Below, in pieces: positions 1 through 8,280 of a DNA stretch of 11,104 nucleotides. The notes under the pieces were generated by a model, which saw only the letters and a program-made list of their open reading frames with translations, was not told where the DNA came from and did not search any database. Numbering within the stretch: position 1 is the first letter of the stretch; every line of letters starts with the position of its first letter. A program made the position numbers and the translations under genes. Source of the stretch: Rhizopus sp. PT2906 (Eukaryota > Mucoromycota > Mucoromycetes > Mucorales > Rhizopodaceae); NCBI GenBank assembly GCA_025529335.1, contig JAMYHX010000819.1, positions 1 to 11,104 on the forward strand. Reading direction: 5' to 3'.

Positions 1-129
1 CGTTCCTTCAAGGAAATCTTGGCTGGTAAGCACGATAACTTGCCTGAAAACGCTTTCTACATGCAAGGTGATATCAACGACGTTCAAAAGCGTGCTGAAG
101 AACTCGCCAAGGAACTTGCTAATCAGTAA
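1..129 (+). CDS. ATP2: ATP synthase F1 beta subunit, C-terminal end (partial)
   Basis: The window opens inside a coding frame that runs from base 1 to a TAA at 127-129 and gives 42 residues. The stretch containing GKHDNLPENAFYMQGDI matches the conserved C-terminal helical domain of the F1-ATPase beta subunit, the catalytic subunit of mitochondrial complex V that makes ATP in the matrix. The nucleotide-binding core and any mitochondrial presequence lie upstream, outside the window. Codon use is strongly biased to C-ending and AAG codons (ttc, atc, aac, gac, aag), unlike the AT-rich codon use of the downstream genes, as expected for a highly expressed housekeeping gene. The C-terminus ends in a short alpha-helical acidic/basic tail, usual for the family. 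The assignment is confident although only the tail is visible. Confidence 0.93.
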   Translation, partial: RSFKEILAGKHDNLPENAFYMQGDINDVQKRAEELAKELANQ

Positions 130-187
130 AAACAATATTTTGATTTCTAATTTAAGAAAAACTAGCGTATGTTTTGTATAATTGTGT

Positions 188-193
188 AATAAA
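188..193 (+). terminator. poly(A) signal-like AATAAA downstream of ATP2
   Basis: A perfect AATAAA hexamer lies 59 nt after the ATP2 stop codon in an A/T-rich stretch. It is a plausible 3' end-processing signal, judged by position only. Confidence 0.45.
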
Positions 194-532
194 AAATGAT
201 TGATTAAAAAAGACATATGAAAGATAACGACCTCAGGGGTGAAAAGGGGGATGTAGACTACTGTCGTGGCTACTAAAGCCACCCTTCTGTTTACATTGTG
301 AACATTAACAAGGCAGAAAAAGAGAGAAAGTGGCCCCTTTACTTTCTGTTGAATCGCGTTTAATTAAAAAAGCCCATTATTGTTCAAGAGTCCATTCCAT
401 TGATATTACGCCTACAAAGTATTTCCCCTGACATAACATTCTTTCATCACTGACGTTAAAAAATCCCGGAAATAAAATAACCTTTGGCTCTCTCTCTCTC
501 TACTTTTCTTTGCTTTTTTCATTATCTTTGAC
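194..532 (+). promoter_or_regulatory. Upstream region of the GH72 gene: STRE-like sites, two small hairpins, CT tract
   Basis: This gap has no convincing gene. It contains AGGGG at 235-239 and 245-249 and CCCCT at 334-338, the core of the yeast stress response element. Whether this organism uses that element is unknown. Two small inverted repeats sit side by side: GTGGCT/AGCCAC (266-271 with 277-282) and TGTTTAC/GTGAACA (288-294 with 298-304, one G-U pair). A perfect CT dinucleotide tract at 488-501 followed by a pyrimidine-rich stretch lies just before the start codon at 533, as is common in fungal leaders. No clear TATA box is seen. Confidence 0.4.
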
Positions 533-2257
533 ATGAAGATCTCGGTTATTATCGCTCTGTTGTTCACAGCAGGCTCGAGTTTTGCATTAAATCCTATTGT
601 GATCAAAGGAACCAAGTTCTTTGATTCTGTTACAAAAGAACAATTTTTTATCAAAGGGTATCACGTCTTTTTATTTTTGGCATATGATCATCCGTATTGA
701 CTGATCTGTGTATTTTAGTGTAGCGTATCAACCCAGAGGACAAGTCAAAGATGGCACAATGGATCCCTTGGCTGATCCTGCAGCTTGTGCTCGAGATGCT
801 CCACTGATGGCCAAACTGGGTACCAATGTCCTTCGTGTCTATGAGGCAAGTTTTCTAAAGAAGACATTCAACAGGCCATGGAAAACTAATATCTATATAG
901 GTTGACCCTAGACGTGACCACGATGCATGTATGAAATCATTTGCGAACGCAGGAATCTATCTACTACTCGATATTGCCACACCTCATTACTCAATCAATC
1001 GAAAAGCGCCTGAATACACTGTTCATCTTTATAATGCTTATAAATCAACTGTCGACGCGTTTGCAAAATATAACAATTTACTTGCATTTATTGCAGGAAA
1101 TGAAGTGACGAATGACAAAACCAATACGCTGGCATCTGCTTATGTGAAAGCTTCTATCCGAGATATTAAGCAGTACATTCAATCAACCCACAATAGACAA
1201 ATTCCTGTGGGCTATGCAAGTAATGATGATGAATTTATCCGTGATCCCATCAAGGATTATTTCAACTGTGGAGACGAAGACACTCAGGTAAAATTATATA
1301 TATAAAGAGATCTTTGTATTGATCATTCTTTGGCAGGCTGACTTTTTTGGTATCAATCTGTATGAATGGTGTGGAACTTCAAGTTTTGAAAAATCTGGAT
1401 ATAAGGAACGCACAAAAGAGTTTGAAACCTATAGCAAACCTGTCTTTTTATCTGAGTATGGCTGCAATTTGGTGACACCGCGACAGTTTGCTGAAGTTGC
1501 GGCAATATATGGACCACAGATGACAAACGTTTGGTCTGGAGGCGTTGTTTACGAGTGGACACAAGAAAACAATAAATATGGTTTAGTAAAGATCAATGGA
1601 GATGGCAAAGCTGAAGAGTTACAAGATTATCACAATTTACAGGCTCAAATGCTCAATGCTAAGCCAAAGGGAGTGCATATGGACAACTATAACGAGCAGC
1701 GATCCGCATCAGCCTGTCCGGAGATTTCTGAAAACTGGAAAGCGACAGCCCAACTTCCACCTACGCCTTCAGACGGAGCATGTGAGTGTATGGTTGAAAA
1801 CCTTGCATGTGTTGCCTCTGACAAGGTCGAAGCTGCTTCTCGACAGGCGGGCAACTCTACTATTGGAGCTCAATTGGACATTATGTGTGGAATCACGTCA
1901 TGCGCCGATATCAGTGGTGATGCCGAAAAGGGAGAATACGGTGCTTTCTCTTTCTGTTCTCCTAGAGACAAGTTGAGCTGGTTGTACAATTTGCAAGCAA
2001 TGCAAACCAAGTCTTGTCAGAATGAAGGTCTCGGACAGGAAGTGGTACCAAAACGACACGACATTCAGACCTGTGCAAATATTGCGCCCAATTTCAATAG
2101 TCCTATTGGCTTTCCTTCAGCCAGCGGTCCATCAACCAGTGCCTCTTCTTCATCGTCACCATTATCTTCCTTCTCCTTAGTTTCTGCAACTATCCAACAC
2201 GGTGGTGTCTTTTTCGCATCTGCACTGTTTGCAATGATCGCGGTCCTACTCACATAA
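533..2257 (+). CDS. GH72 1,3-beta-glucanosyltransferase with X8 domain, GPI-anchored (Gas/Gel family)
   Basis: Four exons, 533-657, 719-845, 901-1287 and 1337-2257, join in frame to give 519 residues. A hydrophobic signal peptide (about residues 1-18) precedes the GH72 domain. The domain carries KGVAYQPRG near residue 41, the acid/base Asn151-Glu152 in AGNEVT and the nucleophile Glu253 in LSEYGCN. A cysteine-rich X8/CBM43 domain follows (about 362-440, starting CECMVENLAC), then a Ser-rich stretch (about 477-495) and a hydrophobic C-terminus (about 501-519) fitting a GPI signal. Family knowledge: such enzymes cut and re-ligate beta-1,3-glucan chains at the outer face of the plasma membrane, elongating wall glucan. 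The X8 domain puts it in the Gas1/Gas2 (GH72+) subgroup. Intron 2 uses a GC donor. The start is the only ATG that gives the signal peptide. I see no breaks or missing catalytic residues. Confidence 0.95.
846..900 (+). other. GC-AG intron 2 of the GH72 gene
   Basis: The exon/intron boundary reads GAG|GCAAGT and the acceptor is TATATAG. A branch-like CTAAT lies about 15 nt before the acceptor. Splicing here restores the conserved run LRVYEVDPRRDHDACM. No GT donor nearby gives an open frame: the next GT joined to this acceptor leads straight into a stop. The other three gene models contain only GT-AG introns. Confidence 0.85.
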
Positions 2258-2265
2258 AATTAGAA

Positions 2266-2283
2266 AATAAAAATAAAAATAAA
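2266..2283 (+). terminator. Three back-to-back AATAAA hexamers after the GH72 stop
   Basis: Starting eight bases after the stop codon, AATAAA occurs three times in direct succession (2266-2271, 2272-2277, 2278-2283). This could act as a strong poly(A) positioning element, or simply be a short A/T microsatellite. Confidence 0.45.
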
Positions 2284-3282
2284 CACAAGGCATCACTTTT
2301 TCGAATACTCACATTTTTCTCTTCTTCTAAGTAGCAATTATTGTTATTGGCTTTCATCTTTAAAATATTTACAGTTTCACTAGACAAATCTTAGCAAAGT
2401 GTTATTCTCTATGGAATGTAATAAAGTCGAATAGATACTAGAACCAACATTCAATACCGTAAACTGAGCCAAGGGCTTTTTGAGCGTACCAGGAAGGGTG
2501 TATGTGTATATGTGAGTGTACAATATGAAGGGGGATAATAAACGGAAAAGATACAGCTAGCCGGACCAGTTTCTTATCTTAACCTGTCTACTCTAGCGTA
2601 ATTACTTTTACAGGTACAAATTACCATTTTCGGTTATTACTTTTCCATTTTCTATTTGCTGGTAAAGTGAATGGAAGATGATCCTTTTGCATCGATAATA
2701 CGATAGCTAACTCTTCTCGAAGTTGATGGCTTGTACTCTCATTTTTTATTGAGACACTTAGATTGATGCGGGACCCAACTGAAGCGGGAGAGAGATTAAT
2801 TGACTGATTATGTATATATATGCACTTTTGTTTATATTTAACGTGGTCTCCTTGTATATTTATTCTCATTGAATTCGATGCATATAATTGGGTTCTTCTA
2901 TATTCGAGTGTTGTCGTAGTGGCCAACGTCAGAGATACGACATGGTATACTATGACAGAGCTTTTAAAAGAGACAAAGGTCAACCGAGGCTAGGTATTTC
3001 CACTAAAATAGATCTCTATATCCTATTTTTATTTGTTATGGAGACTATTGCAGGATATCATACAAATATAAGCACAAAAAGCGTTTCACCGGATACTTAA
3101 GCTTTTCTATTTTTCCCTTCATGTAAAGTTGTTAAATGAATACTTTGACATCATGATTTACCTAATTTGGTAAAAACGTAACTCGCACGCTGAAGAGAAA
3201 CAGGTTGAATGAGCTTGCAGTGCAGAAAAAAAAAAAATAGTTTTCTACTCCTTTCCTTTTTCTTAGTCTGTTTGAAATCATT
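2284..3282. other. 1-kb intergenic stretch without a secure gene
   Basis: On the + strand no chain of exons with a credible protein is visible. On the - strand an open frame ends at a stop at 2623-2621. Its 3' part, 2778-2621, follows a good acceptor-like run (pyrimidine tract then CAG) and encodes a protein-like segment including HQLREELAIVLSMQKDHLPF. This is treated as a candidate only (see findings). A second - strand open frame, 2556-2380, is probably chance. There are TG-rich (about 2499-2520) and TA-rich (about 2811-2822) stretches, a small inverted repeat TTTACC/GGTAAA at 3157-3174, a run of A's near 3225-3237 and a pyrimidine-rich leader (about 3240-3266) just before the next gene. 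Confidence 0.5.
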
Positions 3283-4203
3283 ATGACGATTCAACCGGTT
3301 GTTGACGCTCACGTTCATTTTTGGCGCCCAGATGAAGTGTATATACCCTGGATATCAGGTACCGAGCATAAGGACGCCAAGGAATATACCCAGGAAGCGA
3401 AAAAAGTGGGTATCCATTATGTTATTTATGTTGAAACAAATGTGGATTCACATCATGGATTAGTGGAAGCTGACTGGATCAGTCGCTATGCAGACAGTTT
3501 AACAACCAGTGCTGCTTTTGGAGGAATCGGTGGGATTGTTGCGTTTGCGCCTGTACATCAGGGTAGGCATGTGAGCTCGTATTTGCGTACACTAATACGA
3601 CTTGTTGGAACAAAACTGAAGGGAGTGAGGTATTTGGTCCAATGCCCGTCAGGTGACCCCAAAAGAGTGTGTCATCCTGATTTTGTTCAAGGTGTACAAA
3701 TACTCGGACAGCACAATCTGAGTTTTGATTTAACCATCAACTGTAAAGACTGTCCAGAACAGTTTCCACCACTGAAAGAGTTAGTGGATCAATGTCCACT
3801 TGTTCAATTTGTGCTTGATCACATGGCTAAACCTCCGTGTGATAGTCAACCGGGAGAAGCAGCATTTGAATTTTGGAAATCTGAAATGGAAGCATTGGCT
3901 CGCTATGAGAATGTGTGTTGCAAAGTATCTGGCTTGCCAACGGAGTTAAAGAAGGAGCATAAACAAAGTAAAGCAGCAATGGTCAAGCAACTAAGACCAT
4001 TCATTCAAGTTGCCCGAGATTGCTTTGGTCCGGATAGACTTATATTTGGAAGTGATTGGCCCATGTGTACCTTGGCTGCGTCTTGGCAAGAATGGCTTGA
4101 GGTGCTGAGCGAAATTGTAGATCATTGGACAAATGAAGATAAGCAAAAGCTGTTTGTTACGAACGCAGTACGTATTTACAGATTACAATCGCCGACTGTG
4201 TAA
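3283..4203 (+). CDS. Amidohydrolase-2 / lactonase-like TIM-barrel hydrolase (COG3618 type)
   Basis: A single uninterrupted frame of 306 residues, the usual full length for this family. The N-terminal VDAHVHFWRP holds the His10-X-His12 metal motif. Further family landmarks are VLDHMAKP (His180), CCKVSGL (213-218) and LIFGSDWPMC with the metal-ligand Asp258. The start codon fits because the barrel's first strand begins only a few residues in. Characterised relatives hydrolyse sugar or aromatic-acid lactones, for example L-fuconolactonase, L-rhamnono-lactonase and 2-pyrone-4,6-dicarboxylate hydrolase. The substrate here cannot be told from sequence. No signal peptide or organelle signal is seen, so it is probably cytosolic. 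It has no introns while the other complete genes here have three to five. An AATAAA (4203-4208) overlaps its stop codon. Confidence 0.88.
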   Translation: MTIQPVVDAHVHFWRPDEVYIPWISGTEHKDAKEYTQEAKKVGIHYVIYVETNVDSHHGLVEADWISRYADSLTTSAAFGGIGGIVAFAPVHQGRHVSSYLRTLIRLVGTKLKGVRYLVQCPSGDPKRVCHPDFVQGVQILGQHNLSFDLTINCKDCPEQFPPLKELVDQCPLVQFVLDHMAKPPCDSQPGEAAFEFWKSEMEALARYENVCCKVSGLPTELKKEHKQSKAAMVKQLRPFIQVARDCFGPDRLIFGSDWPMCTLAASWQEWLEVLSEIVDHWTNEDKQKLFVTNAVRIYRLQSPTV

Positions 4204-4223
4204 ATAAAAAAAGAAAAGATCTT

Positions 4224-4229
4224 TATAAA
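4224..4229 (+). promoter_or_regulatory. TATA box-like TATAAA before the 4305 gene
   Basis: TATAAA begins 81 nt upstream of the ATG at 4305 and is followed by a pyrimidine-rich stretch (about 4250-4277). The spacing is close to that of the TATA-like boxes before the kinase and anoctamin genes. It lies in the 101-nt gap after the amidohydrolase. Confidence 0.45.
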
Positions 4230-4304
4230 TGCAATCATTCTATTATACTCTATCTTTCTTTTTTGTTTCATCTTTATCATTGTAAATATACACACTTCAT
4301 TAAT

Positions 4305-5106
4305 ATGTCTACTATATCAAACTTCACATTACTCGAACAAACAAGAGATCCTGAAAAAGTAAAAAGAAACGAAAAGGCAAGATGACAAACGATTAATGCT
4401 TTCCTTTATCTCTTTTTAAGACTTCCTATCAAGAATTACCGCTCACTCCTTCCTCAGCATTATCATTTTTGATAGTAAGAGATCAAAAAGAAGGTATAAA
4501 AAAGATATTGAATAGCATTAGATTGTCTATTAACGTCAAATATCAGAATGTATTATTAATAATGATAATAAATCATCACCTATCCGTAGTCAATATGGTG
4601 CAATATCATTAGGTAACTATGGCACATGCATCTCTGTTATACATAAATGACTCATGCGCGCGTGCAATTGAATATATTAGGGTCTTCATCTTCTACTGCG
4701 TCTACAATTAGTCCTAATGATGATAATGAAAGCCTTTACTTGCTTTGGACACATCAACTATTGAAAGAGAAGGGCTATAATCCATCATCGTATAATATAG
4801 ATGATGACTGTAATAGCATTGACAGTAGTATAACCGATGTTTCTATACCCCAATCAAAACATTGGCTTTACAATTGCTTTCCTATATGTTAAACATAATA
4901 CATCTTTAAATAAACATCTATCTTTGTTAATACATGTGACCTTCCTTATATGTCATGTAGCTATAGCGTCAACCTGGTTAAATACGAAACGTACGCGGAA
5001 GGTAGATGTTACAAAGAACGATGTAAATATATGCATGTATGACTGGGCTTATTTACAAGTAATTGTTCATTTATTAAACTATCCTCCTTATTTGAATGAT
5101 GACTAA
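4305..5106 (+). CDS. Unrecognised small multi-exon protein gene
   Basis: Short exons join in frame: 4305-4358, 4421-4493, 4547-4612 and 4681 onward. Introns of 62, 53 and 68 nt are all GT-AG, and the second carries a TTAAC branch-like site. The protein starts MSTISNFTLLEQTRDPEK and continues with YQELPLTPSSALSF, SPIRSQYGAISLG, a Ser/Thr-rich run (66-75), SLYLLWTHQLLKEKGY (82-97) and an acidic segment (about 103-119). The C-terminus is uncertain. Reading through gives a stop at 4890-4892 (134 residues). A further intron 4888-4960 with a weak GTTAAA donor gives a basic tail and a stop at 5104-5106 (181 residues). I recognise no family. Three consecutive phase-matched joins, the ATG and the upstream TATAAA are the evidence that it is real. 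There is no signal peptide. Confidence 0.6.
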
Positions 5107-5411
5107 TCTTTACGTAACTTTCTACGTCAATTTGCTTTTATATTTCATTTATTACAAAAAAGGGCTTCATTTGCTATCGTGGCTTAAGCTTTCTCTTACA
5201 TTTTCTATGTTATCAAATATAAAAGAAACAAAAAAAAAAGGCGTCAACATGTCAGTATAATAACTCCTTGAAAGATACACTGCTTCATCTTGTCCCCCTT
5301 GATTTTTTTCGTCTCTTTATACATGTATATAAACATATACAAATACCATCTGTATTATCTTTTTTCTCTCTTTCTCTCTCTCTCTAATTTTTCTATAAAC
5401 ACTTTATTGCT
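5107..5411 (+). promoter_or_regulatory. Kinase gene upstream region: TATA-like box and CT tract
   Basis: This 305-nt gap holds the 3' flank of the preceding gene and the kinase promoter. TATATAAA at 5326-5333 begins 86 nt before the kinase ATG. A pyrimidine tract rich in CT repeats spans about 5359-5385. An A-rich run lies near 5229-5239. A three-codon ATG frame at 5249-5260 lies upstream of the TATA-like box and so is probably not transcribed. No gene is seen. Confidence 0.5.
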
Positions 5412-8278
5412 ATGACAGAGGTGGTTACTACAACAACAACAACAACAGCAGCATCAGCAACAAAATCAAATATACCCAGCAGACCGATACAAAAGAAACA
5501 AAATAAATTGGGACCTTATACTTTATTACAGACACTAGGTGAAGGCGAATTTGGAAAAGTAAAATTAGGTGTTCATTCGGAAACGAGTGAAGAGGTAAAA
5601 TAGGGTTGATTAGGATAACTAGAAGAGTGATTGACTCTCTCTTTTTTTTTTTTCTTTTTTTTTTTTTGTTAAATAAAGGTGGCAATTAAATTAATCAGAA
5701 AAGATGGGATTGGTTCCGATAGTCGCATCAATAAGGTTGAAAGGGAGATTGCTATACTAAAGGTACACTGATCCTCTTCATCATACATTAATCTTATGAT
5801 TCATTGTAGAATCTGAATCATCCCTATATTGTAAAATTATATAACGTTATAGAAACTGAAAAATACGTTGGGTTAGTATTAGAATATGCATCTGGTAATA
5901 ATTCATATGTACATATTAGGTAGTAAGGTTAACAGGTTATTAAACAGGAGGCGAATTATTTGAATACATCTTGGCACATCGTTACTTGAAAGAAAGAGAT
6001 GCAAAAAGGTTCTTTGCTCAACTTATAAGCAGTGTTCAATATATGCATAAATGTAAAATAGTTCATCGTGATTTAAAACTAGTAAGGAGCTTATATTGAT
6101 ATCCCCTTCTTTTTTTTCCTCATCTTTGTTTCTCTTTCTCTTTTTGTCTTTTTATGTCTGCATTAGGAAAATATACTAATAGACAAAAATCGTAATATCA
6201 TTGTAACCGATTTTGGCTTTGCCAATCAATTCTCCACTGCAGCTGATGATATGATGTCTACTACATGCGGATCTCCATGTTATGCTGCTCCTGAACTAGT
6301 CGTCAATGCTGGTTTATACGCTGGATCTGCTGTAGATATTTGGTCCTGTGGTGTCATCCTATTCGCCATGCTCTCTGGATTTCTTCCTTTTGATGATGAC
6401 CCTTCAAACCCTGATAGCGACGATATCAATCAATTGTACCGCTACATTATATCTACTCGTCTCATCTTTCCTCCACACATATCCCCGGATGCTCGTGATT
6501 TGATGGAAAAAATGTTGGTACCTGATCCAGCAAAGCGATGTACCTTGGATATAGTGATCAAGCATCCTTGGCTAGAGGAATACAGAGGCTTTTTGATCCA
6601 CGACATCAGTATGGATTCAGTGTCTTCAGATCATTCAAAACAATCAGCTTCTGTTTTAAGCACAGATATTCACCAGACGCGAAAGAATCCTCTGTCAACT
6701 CATCGCGATCGATTCGCTCCTGTTGCCAATAACGATTTTTTTGCTAAACACTCAGCCGAACGTGTAGCCAAAGCATCAACCAGACGTGAGAGTAACAGAC
6801 ATTCATTGATTATCACAACACCACCCATTTTAGAGAAACGGCCTGCTCGTCACAACTCAACGCGATCCTCAAAGATTCCCAGCTTTATTACGCGTAAGCC
6901 AGTAAAAGAGATCATGATACCTCCCTCTACAATATCCGAAGCAGTAATGGATACAGTACAGCCTGAAAAGTCACTATCAACTCCAACATCACAATTGGAT
7001 CCTTCTAAACCTTTAGGCAGCATTCGAATCCATCAGCATAAGGATCGATTCTTGGGCTTCTTCACCAAAACCCCCAATACATCAAAAATAACTGAAGAAG
7101 CAGACCATTCAGAAACGTCCACCATCGGTAATTCTTCCAATCCGCTTGCTATTGAAGAAAATACAGCCCCTAAATCTATTTTTATGCGTCTTACAGAGGA
7201 TAACAGCCAATTGTCAAGTATGTCTGAATCTGGTGTGACTTCATCAACCCAGAGCTCTGTTTCAATCAGAGATCCTTCCTGTCGTCTTGCCATAAACATC
7301 GCGCAGCAACAACAGCAGCCAAAACGAACCTCTATGATTTGCCAAGAGTATACTTGCACAAGTTTATCTTGTTCTAATGATACCTCTTCTGTAGCCTCTT
7401 CTGCAGGTAATTCACCTGTGCCAGATATCACCTACTCTACAGCAAGACGTAGAATTGGCGATAAGGCGATGGCAGCTGTGCGAAGAAGCATTTACAGAAG
7501 AACTAGGAGCCCTCCTCCAACAAAATCAAGCCAGGAAAATGTTATGCAGCACTTGGCGCTGTTTGGAAAGAACCCAGAGCAGCCAAAGTCTCAACGAAAC
7601 ACTTGGTCAAACACGGCAGATAGACAGCAAACACAACCAAAGAAAACAGGAAAGAAGATGATGGATTGGATCAAAAAGAGGTCGCATAAGCTCCCAGAGA
7701 CAAACGGATACAAGAAAGAAGTAATATCGCCAAATACAGTGGTCATGAAGGCGCTTGTTCAGCCAGAGGTGTCCGTGGCTATACCTCAACCTACTGTCAG
7801 TACAAATACTAGAGGGCGAACACTAAGTAGTAATGCGCTTCCTCTTGTCAAAAAAGAATCAGCAGGTGATTCACGTATTCAGATTCATCAAGGACCCATT
7901 GACCGTACAGCTCTTACCTCTCGTCCACCGCAACAAGTCATTCAAGAAGCAAGCTGCATCTTGCGCATTCTTGGCATAGAGGCAATTTCAGATAACGAAG
8001 GTGGTCCATTCGTATTGAAATGCACGAGAAGAAAGGCATCCAAACGTAAAGAAGAAATAGGAAGATTACAGCCAATCTATGGAGAAGCATGTATTGATAA
8101 TGGAGAGGAGATCAGGTTTCTGGTTGAGATTTGTAGATTTAAAAACTTACCTGGGCTGTTTATTGTCAATGTAAAGCGACTAAAAGGAAATGTTTGGACT
8201 TACAAGTTCTTGTATCATAAATTGATTGATTTCTTGGATTTGGGTAAAGAAGATTATATGCAAGCAAAAAAACTATAA
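5412..8278 (+). CDS. KIN4: Kin4-type CAMKL serine/threonine protein kinase with C-terminal KA1-like domain
   Basis: Five exons, 5412-5594, 5679-5762, 5810-5894, 5948-6081 and 6167-8278, give 865 residues. The kinase domain (about 36-298) is complete: Gly loop GEGEFGKV (43-50), VAIK Lys65, HRDLKLEN with catalytic Asp159, DFG Asp177 and APE 203-205. The activation loop STTCGSPCYAAPEL places Thr194 where AMPK-family kinases are phosphorylated. The segment PFDDDPSNPDSDDINQLY (236-253) resembles Kin4/Frk1-type kinases as I recall them. A long Ser/Thr-rich linker with a basic patch KKMMDWIKKRSHK (658-670) leads to a KA1-like C-terminus (about 752-862), which in relatives binds acidic membrane lipids. 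Yeast Kin4 acts in the spindle position checkpoint and is activated by Elm1; that role is inferred only. Thr runs at 6-12 come from an ACA repeat. It could instead be another fungal CAMKL branch. Confidence 0.88.
5427..5462 (+). repeat. ACA/GCA trinucleotide repeat in kinase exon 1
   Basis: An imperfect triplet repeat, mainly ACA then GCA, encodes a run of seven Thr followed by Ala/Ser residues at positions 6-17. It lies before the kinase domain and is probably length-variable between strains. Confidence 0.7.
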
Positions 8279-8280
8279 AA
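8274..8280 (+). promoter_or_regulatory. TATA-like TATAAAA overlapping the kinase stop codon
   Basis: TATAAAA spans the TAA stop (8276-8278) of the kinase gene and begins 79 nt before the anoctamin ATG. The 74 nt between the two genes (8279-8352) is pyrimidine-rich and has no other promoter-like motif and no AATAAA. Its role is inferred from spacing. Confidence 0.4.

Noticed and set aside
412..654. 80-codon - strand frame over the GH72 start
   Set aside because: It is antisense to the GH72 leader and signal peptide exon. Its Arg/Glu-Ser run is the complement of the CT tract.
1596..1976. 126-codon + frame inside GH72 exon 4
   Set aside because: It is an alternate frame of the well-supported GH72/X8 coding sequence, with basic, Ser-rich shadow composition.
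2380..2556. - strand frame with the protein-like run TLPGTLKKPLAQFTVLN
   Set aside because: It follows an AG that could be an acceptor, but no upstream exon joins in the right phase. Part of it is a TA/CA simple repeat, and it overlaps the likely GH72 3' flank.
2888..3100. 70-codon + frame in the 1-kb gap
   Set aside because: It has no promoter-like context and a mixed composition without recognisable motif. It also opens on a non-ATG start and cannot be extended by convincing splice sites.
4475..4546. Better-looking GTAAGA donor within exon 2 of the 4305 gene
   Set aside because: Joining it to the CAG at 4546 shifts the frame and soon hits a stop, whereas the GTATAA donor at 4494 keeps a long protein-like frame.
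5428..5685. 85-codon - strand frame rich in Leu and Lys
   Set aside because: It is the complement of the ACA repeat and of the poly-T intron; a low-complexity artefact.
7033..7431. 132-codon open frame on the - strand
   Set aside because: It lies wholly inside the kinase linker exon, antisense to it. Its Cys run is the complement of the CAG/CAA repeat, and no promoter or homology is visible.
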